Below, piece after piece: positions 1 through 5,979 of a DNA stretch of 5,979 nt (position 1 is the stretch's first letter; each line of letters begins with the position of its first letter). The translations under genes were made by a program, and so were the position numbers. The DNA is from Pseudorhodobacter antarcticus (GTDB lineage Bacteria; Pseudomonadota; Alphaproteobacteria; Rhodobacterales; Rhodobacteraceae): contig CAMAWZ010000155.1 in the NCBI GenBank assembly GCA_945861995.1, forward strand, positions 1 to 5,979. The letters run 5' to 3'. Under the pieces are notes generated by a model. It had not been told where the DNA came from and searched no databases. It saw only the letters and a program-made list of their open reading frames with translations.

Positions 1-143
1 TTATTCCTTGGCTGACCAGTTCGCTTACGATCTCAACTCTTTACCAAGAAGGCACATTTGCAGAATTCGTGGTCACGCTTGTTGTGCTGATGCCCCTGTT
101 GGGGATCAAAAAGACGCGTTGGATTTTTTCGCGGCCAAGTTAG
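1..143 (+). CDS. C-terminal tail of a probable membrane protein (partial)
   Basis: The third plus-strand frame is open from the left edge (first full codon at position 3) to a TAG at 141-143. It gives 46 residues of what would be a longer protein. The tail contains a hydrophobic stretch, FVVTLVVLMPLLGI, followed by the basic end KKTRWIFSRPS. This looks like a last transmembrane helix with a positively charged cytoplasmic end. The stop lies 9 bases short of the carB stop on the other strand, a normal convergent arrangement. The first 120 bases are about 47% G+C by hand count, which looks lower than the carB coding sequence. I cannot name the family. A second plus-strand frame is also open here and runs on antisense into carB, so the choice of frame rests on hydrophobicity and the well-placed stop. 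Confidence 0.45.
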   Translation, partial: IPWLTSSLTISTLYQEGTFAEFVVTLVVLMPLLGIKKTRWIFSRPS

Positions 144-152
144 CGGCGCGCC

Positions 153-3100
153 TTACCCCTGCAGCGTCCTCACACCATACCCCTCACCGCGCGCCTTCAT
201 TGCGGCAACAACCGCAATACTGGCCGCAATCGTCGTGAAGTAGGGGATCTTATCCATCAGCGCAACACGGCGAATGTCGCGGCTGTCGGCAATGGCCTGC
301 GCGCCTTCGGTCGTATTCATCACCAATGCGATGTCGTTGTTTTTCAGACGGTCAACGATATTCGGGCGGCCTTCGTAAACTTTGTTCACCAAGGTCGCCG
401 CCACGCCCTGCGCGGCCAGCCATTTGGCGGTGCCATCGGTGGCGACCAGTTCAAACCCCATCCCCACCAAATCTTGCGCGGCAGCGGCAAAGGCCGCCGT
501 CTTGTCCATATCTTTGATCGACACAAACACGCGGCCGTTTTCTGGCAACGTAACCCCTGCGCCCATCTGCGCCTTAAGGAAGGCCAGCGCAAAGCTGCGA
601 TCCCAGCCCATCACCTCGCCAGTCGAGCGCATTTCAGGCCCCAAAACGGGGTCAACGCCTGGGAAGCGGGCAAATGGCAGAACGGCCTCTTTGACTGAGA
701 ACCACGGCGTGATCGGATCGGCCAGCGTAAAGGCATCGGCCAAAGGCAGCACAGTATCGGGGCCAACGCCTGCGGCATAAGGCGCGCGCAAGGGGAAATT
801 GGTCATCGGCTCGCCCGCCATCAGGCGCGCGGCAATGGCAGCAATAGCTGAGTCTGTCGCCTTTGCCACAAAGGGCACCGTGCGGCTGGCGCGCGGGTTG
901 ACTTCCAGTACGAAAATTTCGCCGTCTTTGATGGCAAATTGCACGTTCATCAGACCAACCACATTCAGCGCGCGGGCCATAGCCACTGTCTGCGCCTTCA
1001 TCTCGTCGATCAGGGCAGGGGCCAGCGAATGCGGTGGCAGACAGCAGGCGCTATCGCCCGAATGAACGCCCGCCTCTTCAATATGCTCCATAATGCCCGC
1101 AACATGGACATTTGTCCCATCTGACAGAGCATCGACATCCACCTCGATCGCGCCAGACAGATAGCTGTCCAGAAGCACGGGGCTGTCACCCGAGACCTGC
1201 ACGGCGGTGGCGATATAGCGTTCCAGTTGCGCATCGTCGCGTATAATTTCCATAGCGCGCCCGCCCAAAACAAAGCTGGGGCGAATGACCAACGGATAGC
1301 CGACGTCTTGTGCCACTTTGAACGCCTCATCGCGCGAACGCGCCGTGCCGTTATGCGGCTGTTTTAGGTTCAGCTTGTGTAGCAGGCCTTGAAACCGCTC
1401 GCGGTCTTCGGCAAGGTCAATCGCATCAGGGGTGGTGCCCAAAATCGGGATACCTTCGGCGTGCAGGGCATTGGCCAGTTTCAGCGGGGTTTGCCCGCCA
1501 AATTGCACGATCACCCCATGCAATGTGCCGTTTTCCTGTTCCACGCGCAGAATTTCCAGCACATGTTCCAAGGTCAGCGGTTCGAAATACAGCCGATCTG
1601 ACGTGTCATAATCTGTCGACACCGTTTCGGGGTTGCAGTTAATCATGATGGTCTCGAAGCCCGCATCGGTTAGGGCATAGCAGGCATGGCAGCAGCAATA
1701 GTCAAACTCGATCCCTTGCCCAATACGGTTGGGGCCGCCGCCAAGGATGACCACCTTTTTGGCATTCGTTGGGCGGCTTTCACATTCTACATCGCCCATC
1801 GCAGGGGCCTCGTAGGTGGAATACATATACGGCGTCTGCGCCTCGAACTCGGCGGCGCAGGTGTCAATGCGCTTGAATGCGGCGACAACGCCAAGGTTGC
1901 GGCGGGCGCGGCGCACTTGCCCCTCGTCGCGGCCCGTCAGATGCGCAAGACGGGCATCGGTAAAGCCCATCATCTTTAGCGCGCGCAGACCGCCCGCATC
2001 AACGGGCAGGCCATTCTTGCGCACATCTGCCTCGGCATCGATAATCTCGCGGATGCGGGCAAGGAACCACGGATCAAAGGATGTAATGCGGCCTATCTCG
2101 TCATCGGACAGCCCGTGGCGCATGGCCTGCGCAATCACGCGCAAACGGTCTGGGGTTTGTTTGGACAGCGCCGCGGTGATCGCACTGCGGTCTGGCGCAC
2201 CGGGAATGGCAATCTCGTCAAAGCCTGACAGTCCCGTTTCCAAACTGGCCAGCGCCTTTTGCATCGACTCGTGAATGGTGCGGCCAATCGCCATCACTTC
2301 GCCCACCGATTTCATCGCGGTGGTTAGGTTGTTTTCAGACCCGGGGAATTTTTCAAACGCAAAGCGCGGAATTTTGGTGACGACATAGTCAATGCTGGGT
2401 TCAAACGACGCTGGCGTGACGCGGGTAATGTCATTGTCCAACTCGTCCAGCGTATAGCCCACCGCCAGTTTCGCCGCGACCTTGGCAATGGGAAAACCCG
2501 TGGCTTTACTGGCCAGCGCGGACGAGCGTGACACGCGCGGGTTCATTTCGATCACCACCATACGCCCATCGGCGGGGTTGATCGCCCATTGCACATTGCT
2601 GCCGCCTGTTTCGACCCCAATCTCGCGCAGAACGGCAATACTGCCGTTGCGCATGATCTGGTATTCCTTATCGGTCAGCGTCAGGGCAGGGGCGACGGTA
2701 ATGCTATCGCCAGTATGCACGCCCATCGGGTCAATGTTTTCAATCGCGCAGATGATGATCGCGTTGTCGGCAGTGTCGCGCACCACCTCCATCTCGAACT
2801 CTTTCCAGCCCAGCAGGGATTCGTCGACCAAGATTTGTGCAACGGGGCTGGCTTCAAGACCCGAGCGGCATATCGCTTCGAAATCGTCGCGGTTATAGGC
2901 CACACCGCCGCCCGTGCCGCCAAGGGTAAAGGCAGGGCGGATGATGGCAGGCAGGCCCACATATTCAATCGCCGCCAGCGCTTCACGTACGCCTGCAGCA
3001 ATGTCAAATTTACCCGTTGGTAGTTTTGGGGCCGCGATAATGGTGGCTTTGGGGTTTTCCAGCCCGATCCTGTCCATCGCCTCGCGGAACAGTTTGCGGT

Positions 3101-3482
3101 CTTCGGCCATTTCAATGGCGCCGCGTTTCGCGCCGATCAATTCCACATTGAATTTTTCAAGAACGCCCATATCGGCCAGCGCCAGAGCCGTGTTCAGCCC
3201 TGTCTGCCCGCCCATCGTGGGCAGCAGCGCATCGGGGCGTTCCTTTTCGATGATTTTGGCGACAACTTCAGGGGTGATCGGTTCGATATAGGTGGCATCG
3301 GCAAGGGCGGGGTCGGTCATGATGGTGGCTGGGTTCGAGTTGACAAGGATCACCCGATACCCTTCTTCACGCAGCGCCTTGCAGGCCTGTGCGCCCGAAT
3401 AGTCAAATTCGCAGGCCTGACCAATGACGATGGGGCCCGCGCCGATGATCATGATGGATTTGATATCGGTTCTTTTTGGCAT
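153..3482 (-). CDS. carB: Carbamoyl-phosphate synthase large subunit
   Basis: This is the 1109-residue synthetase subunit. It uses ammonia from the CarA glutaminase, bicarbonate and two ATP to make carbamoyl phosphate for pyrimidines and arginine in the cytoplasm. All four domains are visible: the carboxyphosphate ATP-grasp half (about 1-400, with GAGPIVIGQACEFDYSG near 14-30, IIRPAFTLGGTGGG near 180-193 and EMNPRVSRS at 312-320), the oligomerization domain (about 400-560), the carbamoyl-phosphate ATP-grasp half (about 570-960, with GGGPNRIGQGIEFDY at 581-595, VIRPSFVLGG near 732-741 and LEVNPRASR at 859-867), and a C-terminal MGS-type allosteric domain (about 980-1109). In the last, TDGTA (1015-1019), NKVYEGRP (1033-1040) and NTT (1056-1058) match the region that binds UMP in the E. 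coli enzyme. The protein is some 36 residues longer than the E. coli one (1073), with extra sequence near 150-165 and 900-925. The ATG at 3482 is preferred over an in-frame ATG at 3503 because AGGGGG lies 6 bases upstream of it. No carA is adjacent within the window. Confidence 0.98.
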   Translation of the reverse strand: MPKRTDIKSIMIIGAGPIVIGQACEFDYSGAQACKALREEGYRVILVNSNPATIMTDPALADATYIEPITPEVVAKIIEKERPDALLPTMGGQTGLNTALALADMGVLEKFNVELIGAKRGAIEMAEDRKLFREAMDRIGLENPKATIIAAPKLPTGKFDIAAGVREALAAIEYVGLPAIIRPAFTLGGTGGGVAYNRDDFEAICRSGLEASPVAQILVDESLLGWKEFEMEVVRDTADNAIIICAIENIDPMGVHTGDSITVAPALTLTDKEYQIMRNGSIAVLREIGVETGGSNVQWAINPADGRMVVIEMNPRVSRSSALASKATGFPIAKVAAKLAVGYTLDELDNDITRVTPASFEPSIDYVVTKIPRFAFEKFPGSENNLTTAMKSVGEVMAIGRTIHESMQKALASLETGLSGFDEIAIPGAPDRSAITAALSKQTPDRLRVIAQAMRHGLSDDEIGRITSFDPWFLARIREIIDAEADVRKNGLPVDAGGLRALKMMGFTDARLAHLTGRDEGQVRRARRNLGVVAAFKRIDTCAAEFEAQTPYMYSTYEAPAMGDVECESRPTNAKKVVILGGGPNRIGQGIEFDYCCCHACYALTDAGFETIMINCNPETVSTDYDTSDRLYFEPLTLEHVLEILRVEQENGTLHGVIVQFGGQTPLKLANALHAEGIPILGTTPDAIDLAEDRERFQGLLHKLNLKQPHNGTARSRDEAFKVAQDVGYPLVIRPSFVLGGRAMEIIRDDAQLERYIATAVQVSGDSPVLLDSYLSGAIEVDVDALSDGTNVHVAGIMEHIEEAGVHSGDSACCLPPHSLAPALIDEMKAQTVAMARALNVVGLMNVQFAIKDGEIFVLEVNPRASRTVPFVAKATDSAIAAIAARLMAGEPMTNFPLRAPYAAGVGPDTVLPLADAFTLADPITPWFSVKEAVLPFARFPGVDPVLGPEMRSTGEVMGWDRSFALAFLKAQMGAGVTLPENGRVFVSIKDMDKTAAFAAAAQDLVGMGFELVATDGTAKWLAAQGVAATLVNKVYEGRPNIVDRLKNNDIALVMNTTEGAQAIADSRDIRRVALMDKIPYFTTIAASIAVVAAMKARGEGYGVRTLQG

Positions 3483-3488
3483 GGTCAG

Positions 3489-3494
3489 CCCCCT
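3489..3494 (-). promoter_or_regulatory. Ribosome binding site of carB
   Basis: On the minus strand this reads AGGGGG, 6 bases before the ATG at 3482. It decides the start in favour of MPKRTD rather than the in-frame ATG seven codons upstream. Confidence 0.7.
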
Positions 3495-3512
3495 GATGCA
3501 CAAACTTGGCGG

Positions 3513-3540
3513 GTTATAGCCAGCAGGCGGCGGGGCGCAA
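3513..3540 (-). promoter_or_regulatory. Candidate sigma70-type promoter of carB
   Basis: Reading the minus strand, TTGCGC (3535-3540) is followed after 16 bases by TATAAC (3513-3518). Transcription would start near 3506, leaving a short leader of about 24 bases before the carB ATG. A leader this short leaves no room for a riboswitch or attenuator. The -10 box is good and the -35 box is partial. This was found by eye only. Confidence 0.5.
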
Positions 3541-3576
3541 GGGGGGAAGTGGGGTGCCCCTAGGCGAATGGCGGAA

Positions 3577-3599
3577 CTGGAGGGTTTTGCACCCTCCAG
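3577..3599. repeat. Perfect 9-bp palindrome in the divergent promoter region
   Basis: CTGGAGGGT (3577-3585) and ACCCTCCAG (3591-3599) are exact inverted copies separated by TTTGC. The flank on the right continues as CCTCCCGCAGGATATTTGCA. The element lies between the two proposed divergent promoters, so it does not terminate either flanking gene. It could be a copy of a dispersed intergenic palindromic repeat, a protein-binding dyad, or a remnant hairpin. The flank resembles intergenic elements I associate with Rhodobacteraceae genomes, but that is recall rather than a search. Confidence 0.6.
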
Positions 3600-3641
3600 A
3601 CCTCCCGCAGGATATTTGCAGAGTTAGGAAGCAGGCAGGGG

Positions 3642-3669
3642 TTGCGGTGCGCGCGGGCAGAATTATATG
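3642..3669 (+). promoter_or_regulatory. Candidate promoter of the thioredoxin gene
   Basis: TTGCGG (3642-3647) and TATATG (3664-3669) are spaced by 16 bases in an AT-rich stretch just upstream of the gene. A second -10-like hexamer, GATAAT, lies at 3672-3677 but has no recognisable -35 partner. Either would give a leader of roughly 10 to 25 bases. No OxyR-type or other stress-regulator site was recognised. Confidence 0.4.
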
Positions 3670-3686
3670 CAGATAATAGAATATAT

Positions 3687-3690
3687 GGAG
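3687..3690 (+). promoter_or_regulatory. Ribosome binding site of the thioredoxin gene
   Basis: GGAG ends 6 bases before the ATG at 3697. It selects MSDGVRI as the start and lies inside what would otherwise be coding sequence from the in-frame ATG at 3667. Confidence 0.65.
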
Positions 3691-3696
3691 GCGGCG

Positions 3697-4128
3697 ATGA
3701 GTGACGGCGTTCGGATAACGTGTGCGGTTTGCGGACAAGCCAATCGGGTTGCGCAAGGGCGGCTGGGGGATAATCCCAAATGCGGGTCTTGCGGCGATGG
3801 GCTCATGACACTGGCCGAGTTTGATTTGGCCGCGCATGACAAGGCAACAAAACGCGATGATGTGCCAGTGATTGTGGATTACTGGGCGCCGTGGTGCGGG
3901 CCCTGCCGCATGATGGCGCCAGACTATGCCAAGGCGGCCAAGGCGCTGTCGGGCCTTGTGCGCTTTGGCAAGATCAACACCGAAGATTTTCCCGATATAT
4001 CCCAGCGCCTTAATATCCGCGGCATCCCGCTTTTGATTTTGTGGAAAGGCGGGCGCGAGGTGGCGCGGCTGGCTGGCGCGCGGCCTGCCGCCGAAATCGA
4101 GGCCTTTGTGCGCGGGCATATCGCATAA
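3697..4128 (+). CDS. trxC: Thioredoxin 2 (zinc-ribbon thioredoxin, TrxC type)
   Basis: This is a 143-residue cytoplasmic thiol-disulfide reductase, close to the 139 residues of E. coli TrxC. The N-terminus has CAVC (9-12) and CGSC (29-32) separated by 16 residues, the same zinc-ribbon spacing as in E. coli TrxC. The thioredoxin fold follows, with the active site WCGPC (66-70), the buried acid D61 in the preceding strand (VDYWAP), and the cis-proline P111 in RGIPLLI. The residue after the cis-proline is Leu rather than the usual Thr. There is no signal peptide, so a periplasmic role is unlikely. The TrxC family reduces proteins such as ribonucleotide reductase and takes part in oxidative-stress defence, normally recharged by thioredoxin reductase. 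The gene is divergent from carB, convergent with the permease gene, and appears to be a single-gene unit ending at a hairpin 8 bases after its stop. An in-frame ATG at 3667 lacks a good ribosome binding site. Confidence 0.93.
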   Translation: MSDGVRITCAVCGQANRVAQGRLGDNPKCGSCGDGLMTLAEFDLAAHDKATKRDDVPVIVDYWAPWCGPCRMMAPDYAKAAKALSGLVRFGKINTEDFPDISQRLNIRGIPLLILWKGGREVARLAGARPAAEIEAFVRGHIA

Positions 4129-4135
4129 TGGTAAA

Positions 4136-4159
4136 GGGCCGCAGGTTTCCCTGCGGCCC
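4136..4159. terminator. Hairpin terminator between convergent genes, possibly bidirectional
   Basis: GGGCCGCAGG (4136-4145) and CCTGCGGCCC (4150-4159) form a perfect 10-bp, GC-rich stem with a TTTC loop. It begins 8 bases after the thioredoxin stop and lies 21 bases beyond the permease stop. On the plus strand the stem is followed by CCATTTAGATTTA and on the minus strand by TTTACCATTA. The T tracts are therefore weak and interrupted on both sides. Position and stem strength make a shared terminator the natural reading. Confidence 0.8.
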
Positions 4160-4180
4160 CCATTTAGATTTACGTTAGGC

Positions 4181-5737
4181 TTAAGCTTCGCCTACGGCCT
4201 TTTCGGCGGCGGCAATCGCTGCCTTGCGGGCCTGAACGGCATCGCCAATCGGCGGGCCTTGGAAGCGGCGATTTTCCACCGCGAACCAAACCACCAGTGC
4301 CAGCGCGATGAAGCCAAGGATCACATAGAGCACGCGCTCATTCGGCGGCGCGACAGCGATGAACAAGATAACTGCCATGCCAACAATTGCAAGCACGGTG
4401 ACCAGTTTGTAGACCCCTGCCGACATCGCCCATGGTCCAGCATTTGGCCATTTGGCGGTGCCATAGGCGAACAGGCCTGCAACCAGCGGAACGGTGAAGG
4501 ACAGGAACAGGAACACCAGTGTCGAGTTCACCACGATCACATAGATCGAAGTGCCATCCAACTTGATCGACAGCGCCAGCAGCACATACAGAACGCACAG
4601 CACTGCCGATGTCCAAATTGCCGCAACAGGTGTGCGGTACTTGGGCGAAACGGTTGCAAGGGCTTTGGAAGCGCCTGGAACACCATCATCACGCGAGAAG
4701 GCAAACAGCATACGGCTGGCCGAGGTAACAGTTGCCAAACCGCACAGCAATTGCGCAATGAAAATGCCCAAATACAGCACGGTTTTCAGGCCCGCAGGCA
4801 TAATTGCATCCATCGTGCCAAAGAACATACCCCAGCCTTGGCCAGCAGCCACAGACATATCGGGGATGGCAAGGGTGATCGAGCAGATCATGACCCAGCC
4901 CACGACCGAAGACCAGAACACCGCCGAAACGATACCCTTAGGCACCGAAGTGGCCGCGTTTTTGGTTTCTTCGGATGTGTGCGCCGATGCGTCATAGCCC
5001 GTGATTGTGTAGACGGGAAGCAAAAGGCACAGCAGGAACAGATAGCCCATATTGTCCGATGCAGGGAACACGCCGCCGCCCGCATCACCCGAATAGTTGG
5101 TGAATGTCCACAGGCGCGAGATGTCGATCGCAGGCGCAAAGTACAGGCACGCCAGCACCAGAACCGCTGTCGTTGCGAAAATCAGATAGCCCGATACGTC
5201 TGTCAGCATCGTGGTCACCTTGATGCCCAGATGGTTGAACAGCGCCTGAATGGCAGTAATCACTGCGACAAAAACAACCACCTGCATATCTGTGCCTGTA
5301 AAGCCGAACATGCCGCCAAAGGTGCCTGCAAAGAAATAGGCCGTGCCGATGTTGATCGCGCCCAAAACGGTGATCAGGCCCAAAAGGTTTAGCCAAGCGG
5401 TCAGCCAGCCCCAGAAACGGCCACCAAGGATGGAAGCCCAGTGATAAAGCCCGCCCGCAGTTGGAAAGGCCGATGCGATTTGCGCCATAGCCAGCGCGAA
5501 CATGCCCGACAAAAGGCAGCCCACAATCCAGCCAATCCCTGCGCCAGCGCCGCCCACCGAACTGATGGCCTGCGCGAACGAATTGATCCCACCCGACAAA
5601 ATACAAATGATCGAAAACGAAATGGCAAAGTTGGAAAACTTTGACATCGAACGCGAAAGTTCTTGGGCATAGCCCATACCGTGCAGGGCTTTGATATCCT
5701 CCTGCCGGTCCTTGTCTGAATAATCGTCCGCAGCCAT
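4181..5737 (-). CDS. APC-superfamily amino-acid permease
   Basis: This is a 518-residue inner-membrane transporter with about 12 predicted helices (roughly 38-60, 66-88, 111-136, 150-172, 178-200, 229-250, 268-291, 319-341, 369-389, 398-426, 441-463 and 469-487). Both termini are hydrophilic and probably cytoplasmic. Family signatures include the glycine-containing helix 1 (ILSGGINSFAQ, 46-56), FPTAGGLYHWAS (91-102) after helix 2, TGYDASAHTSEET (246-258) in and after helix 6, and SRMLFAFSRDDGVPG (341-355) after helix 8. The overall pattern recalls the amino-acid/choline transporter branch, which includes GABA permeases of the yeast UGA4 type, so import of an amino acid, GABA or a similar amine is likely. 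The substrate cannot be read from sequence. The start at 5737 is chosen because GGAGGG lies 7 bases upstream and the hydrophilic N-terminus MAADDYSDKD fits this branch. The frame is open for 55 more codons upstream, but they look non-coding. No metabolic gene that would hint at the substrate is adjacent. Confidence 0.92.
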   Translation of the reverse strand: MAADDYSDKDRQEDIKALHGMGYAQELSRSMSKFSNFAISFSIICILSGGINSFAQAISSVGGAGAGIGWIVGCLLSGMFALAMAQIASAFPTAGGLYHWASILGGRFWGWLTAWLNLLGLITVLGAINIGTAYFFAGTFGGMFGFTGTDMQVVVFVAVITAIQALFNHLGIKVTTMLTDVSGYLIFATTAVLVLACLYFAPAIDISRLWTFTNYSGDAGGGVFPASDNMGYLFLLCLLLPVYTITGYDASAHTSEETKNAATSVPKGIVSAVFWSSVVGWVMICSITLAIPDMSVAAGQGWGMFFGTMDAIMPAGLKTVLYLGIFIAQLLCGLATVTSASRMLFAFSRDDGVPGASKALATVSPKYRTPVAAIWTSAVLCVLYVLLALSIKLDGTSIYVIVVNSTLVFLFLSFTVPLVAGLFAYGTAKWPNAGPWAMSAGVYKLVTVLAIVGMAVILFIAVAPPNERVLYVILGFIALALVVWFAVENRRFQGPPIGDAVQARKAAIAAAEKAVGEA

Positions 5738-5744
5738 ACTTGTT

Positions 5745-5750
5745 CCCTCC
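5745..5750 (-). promoter_or_regulatory. Ribosome binding site of the permease gene
   Basis: On the minus strand this reads GGAGGG, 7 bases before the ATG at 5737. It settles the start against in-frame upstream ATGs such as the one at 5902. Confidence 0.75.
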
Positions 5751-5902
5751 AGCCCTTTGGGCCTAAGTTTCATTATTAATATCGATGTCGGCTGCGGCCC
5801 TAAGCCTTGCCTGGCGATAGCTAAAACTTTAAAAATGCGTCTGGCAAGCATTCTTTGACTTTTGGCGCGCATTTTCACGGATAGGTTGAGCTGTCTGCGC
5901 AT

Positions 5903-5941
5903 GGCACTGTGCCGTCAGTGCCGCTTGCGCACAATTTGCGC
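5903..5941. repeat. Two adjacent inverted repeats upstream of the permease gene
   Basis: GGCACTG (5903-5909) and CAGTGCC (5916-5922) form a 7-bp dyad around TGCCGT. Right after it, GCGCA (5927-5931) and TGCGC (5937-5941) form a 5-bp dyad around CAATT. They lie about 165 to 205 bases upstream of the permease start. They could be operator sites for a regulator of the permease gene or of an unseen gene to the right, or chance in GC-rich sequence. Confidence 0.35.
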
Positions 5942-5975
5942 GGGGGGTCGCTGTGGCACTGGCCCTTGCGCGGGG
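5936..5975. repeat. Direct repeat TTGCGCGGGG, two copies 30 bases apart
   Basis: The ten-base word occurs exactly at 5936-5945 and 5966-5975. A shorter form, CTTGCGC, also occurs at 5924-5930, and GGCACTG from the neighbouring dyad recurs at 5955-5961. Repeat density is high for such a short stretch, but the window ends here and the pattern cannot be followed. Confidence 0.4.
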
Positions 5976-5979
5976 CATG

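Larger units (their letters stand above)
5751..5979. other. Upstream region of the permease gene, no gene recognised
   Basis: This intergenic stretch has AT-rich blocks at 5769-5784 (ATTATTAATAT core) and around 5820-5835, where a permease promoter would be expected. I could not pair a convincing -35 and -10. Closer to the right edge the sequence becomes GC-rich and carries several short repeats, listed separately. Short open frames exist on both strands at the edge, but none has a supporting ribosome binding site or recognisable product. Confidence 0.5.

Noticed and set aside
145..152. GGCGCGCC between the two convergent stops
   Set aside because: It is an eight-base palindrome (a restriction-site word) in GC-rich DNA, with no T tract and too short to be called a terminator.
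3483..3503. Seven extra N-terminal codons for CarB (MCIRGLT)
   Set aside because: They overlap the ribosome binding site AGGGGG of the downstream ATG, and CarB proteins normally begin near MPKRTD.
3667..3696. Ten extra N-terminal codons for the thioredoxin (MQIIEYMEAA)
   Set aside because: The ATG at 3667 coincides with the proposed -10 region, lacks a ribosome binding site, and the GGAG before 3697 fits the shorter form.
3514..4119. A 201-codon minus-strand open frame across the thioredoxin gene
   Set aside because: It is antisense to a well-supported TrxC protein and also spans the divergent promoter region. Its product resembles no known domain.
4106..5392. A 428-codon plus-strand open frame rich in His, Cys, Arg and Gln
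   Set aside because: It lies antisense to the permease gene, its composition is typical of reverse-strand shadows of GC-rich hydrophobic genes, and the permease frame has clear family motifs and a good ribosome binding site.
5738..5902. A 55-codon N-terminal extension of the permease
   Set aside because: The extension is basic and unlike the family, and it contains the GGAGGG site that serves the ATG at 5737.
5953..5979. A possible GTG start of a rightward gene reading VALALARGM
   Set aside because: Only nine codons are visible and the upstream G run is not a clear ribosome binding site. It cannot be told from chance.

Overview
The window looks like ordinary chromosomal DNA from an alphaproteobacterium, most likely Rhodobacteraceae (Roseobacter group). 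This is inferred from the style of the CarB sequence, including a run of three cysteines in its second half, from moderately high G+C, and from a palindrome with a flank ending in GGATATTTGCAG that resembles intergenic elements I associate with this family. No alignment was run.

Layout from left to right. Positions 1-143 hold the tail of a plus-strand gene that enters from outside the window and appears to encode a membrane protein. It converges on carB (153-3482, minus strand), the large subunit of carbamoyl-phosphate synthetase, which is complete and has all four expected domains. A 214-base divergent promoter region (3483-3696) carries a plausible sigma70-type promoter for each flanking gene and a perfect 9-bp palindrome between them. 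A plus-strand thioredoxin 2 gene of the TrxC type follows (3697-4128), with an N-terminal zinc ribbon. It ends just before a strong 10-bp hairpin, which lies between it and a convergent minus-strand amino-acid permease gene (4181-5737) of the APC superfamily. The last 242 bases are the upstream region of the permease gene, with an AT-rich block and several short direct and inverted repeats near the right edge, but no convincing gene.

The genes do not form one operon. carB and the thioredoxin gene are divergently transcribed, and the permease gene is convergent with the thioredoxin gene. carB supplies carbamoyl phosphate for pyrimidine and arginine synthesis, the thioredoxin serves thiol-disulfide exchange, and the permease imports an unidentified amino acid or amine. 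No carA, mobile element, CRISPR array, tRNA or rRNA is visible. I did not find evidence of a new biological system. The points most worth checking are the intergenic palindrome, the Leu after the thioredoxin cis-proline, and the repeats upstream of the permease gene.
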